A stretch of DNA of 62,341 nucleotides from Streptococcus suis (GTDB taxonomy: Bacteria > Bacillota > Bacilli > Lactobacillales > Streptococcaceae): the NCBI RefSeq assembly GCF_016743335.1, contig NZ_WCJE01000010.1:1-62341 (forward strand), written 5' to 3'. A program made the position numbers and the translations under genes. Under the pieces are notes generated by a model. That model did not search any database. It saw only the letters and a list, made by a program, of their open reading frames with translations, and was not told the origin of the DNA. This document shows positions 61,552 to 62,341 of this stretch, piece after piece (position 1 is the first letter of the stretch; the number at the start of each line of letters is the position of its first letter).

Positions 61552-62310
61552 ATGTCAGACAATCGGATGAAATATACTATCGATAGTAATATGCAATTTC
61601 CTTTAGTGGAAATTGCCTTAGAGGCTGGAGAGTCAGCTTATATTCAACAGGGGAGTATGGTCTACCATACGCCCAGCGTGACTTTGAATACCAAGCTCAA
61701 TGCGCGTGGTGGTTCAGGTTTTGGTAAATTGATGGGGGCCATCGGTCGGTCAATGGTATCAGGCGAATCTATGTTTATCACGCAAGCTATTTCCAATAGT
61801 GACGATGGAAAAATTGCACTTGCGCCTTCAACGCCAGGTCAGGTTATTGCCTTGGAACTTGGTGCAGAGCAATATCGACTAAATGATGGTGCCTTCCTTG
61901 CCCTTGATGGTTCTGCTCAATATAAAATGGAACGCCAGAGTGTTGGGAAAGCTTTCTTTGGTGGTCAGGGTGGACTCTTTGTGATGACTACAGAGGGGCG
62001 CGGAACACTTTTGGCGAATGCATTTGGTTCTATTAAGAAGCTAACTTTGGATGGTGGAAGTATCACCATTGACAATGCTCATGTGGTTGCTTGGAGTCGT
62101 GATTTGGACTACAATATCCATATGGAAAATGGTTTTCTCCAATCTATCGGTACAGGTGAAGGAATCGTTAATACCTTTACTGGTTATGGAGAAATCTATG
62201 TACAGAGTTTGAACATTGAGACTTTTGCTCAGGTCATTGGTAATCATATTGTCGGTGCAGGTGGTGACGGTGGTGGTGGAAGCACATCATTGCTGGATGC
62301 AATTTTTTAA
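61552..62310 (+). CDS. AIM24/TIGR00266 family protein
   Basis: 252 aa beta-rich protein of the TIGR00266 (AIM24-like) family. Typical pieces are VEIALEAGESAYIQQGSMVY, GESMFITQAISN, LALDGSAQYKMERQSVGKAF and a Gly-rich C-terminus (GAGGDGGGGSTSLL). The function is unknown in bacteria; the mitochondrial relative helps inner-membrane organisation. The ATG at 61552 follows AAGGAGACC and is preferred to the in-frame codon at 61513, which lies on the -10 box. It stands alone with its own promoter. Confidence 0.87.
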   Translation: MSDNRMKYTIDSNMQFPLVEIALEAGESAYIQQGSMVYHTPSVTLNTKLNARGGSGFGKLMGAIGRSMVSGESMFITQAISNSDDGKIALAPSTPGQVIALELGAEQYRLNDGAFLALDGSAQYKMERQSVGKAFFGGQGGLFVMTTEGRGTLLANAFGSIKKLTLDGGSITIDNAHVVAWSRDLDYNIHMENGFLQSIGTGEGIVNTFTGYGEIYVQSLNIETFAQVIGNHIVGAGGDGGGGSTSLLDAIF

Positions 62311-62341
62311 TAGTGGAGAAATAGAAGCTGAGGGCTACAAC

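Noticed and set aside
1..62341. CRISPR array or tRNA genes
   Set aside because: No regularly spaced direct repeats and no GGTTCGA-type T-loop with CCA-ready acceptor stems were noticed; this was by eye, and a tRNA scan would settle it.

Overview
The window looks like a chromosomal segment of Streptococcus suis. The low-GC Firmicute codon use and strong AGGAGG ribosome sites fit, and so does the combination of a bifunctional LPXTG-anchored amylopullulanase (apuA) next to a LacI-type regulator, a MarR/ABC-exporter trio matching satRAB, a complete ascorbate (ula) locus, an ISAs1-type relic and RUP-like intergenic repeats. The species call is recognition, not computation. I saw no tRNA, rRNA, CRISPR array, replication origin or intact mobile element.

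Layout. 1-3.4 kb: a broken ISAs1-type transposase, then leuS, whose last eleven codons are repeated twice downstream between hairpins. 3.35-12.25 kb: a beta-glucoside/6-phosphoglycoside operon (GH4, GH1 and MupG-like GH170 hydrolases, PRD regulator, lactose/cellobiose-type EIIB, EIIA and EIIC, DUF3284, a 48-aa membrane peptide) bracketed by identical 32-bp terminators. 12.3-15.7 kb: a secreted CHAP protein, a short inverted-repeat element, a truncated ABC ATPase and an LPXTG surface protein with an 11-T promoter spacer. 15.8-23.5 kb: apuR and apuA with matching operators. 23.6-32 kb: ulaABCDEF, a membrane protein, ulaR and ulaG, with one conserved element at the same distance from the -10 box of both ula promoters. 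32-41.6 kb: core genes (tkt, tadA, SRP RNA, pgi, a phosphatase, dapH-dapL, 5-FTHF cyclo-ligase, rhomboid) plus a lipoprotein whose promoter spacer contains twelve AT repeats. 41.6-43.6 kb (minus): galU and gpsA. 43.7-47.7 kb: satRAB. 47.8-50.5 kb (minus): a formate/nitrite channel and two flavin reductases, one fused to a PAS-like domain. 51-57 kb: a lactococcin-972-type bacteriocin locus (minus) beside a divergent Rgg-type regulator and an unannotated 36-aa hydrophobic peptide gene. 57.3-62.3 kb: RhuM-family protein, dut, histidine phosphatase, radA (apparent ATC start), carbonic anhydrase and an AIM24-family protein.

How the parts work together. Most accessory content concerns carbohydrate capture by PTS and surface glucan degradation, each with its own local regulator and, for two loci, cre-like sites for CcpA. 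Two cell-surface genes have simple-sequence tracts exactly between -35 and -10 hexamers, suggesting stochastic expression. The strongest candidate for an undescribed system is the bacteriocin locus: a Rgg-type regulator, a divergent short hydrophobic peptide (possible pheromone), a lactococcin-972-like precursor whose expected start codon is ATA/ATC rather than ATG, a 12-bp hairpin, an FtsX-like/ABC pair and three or four small immunity-type proteins.
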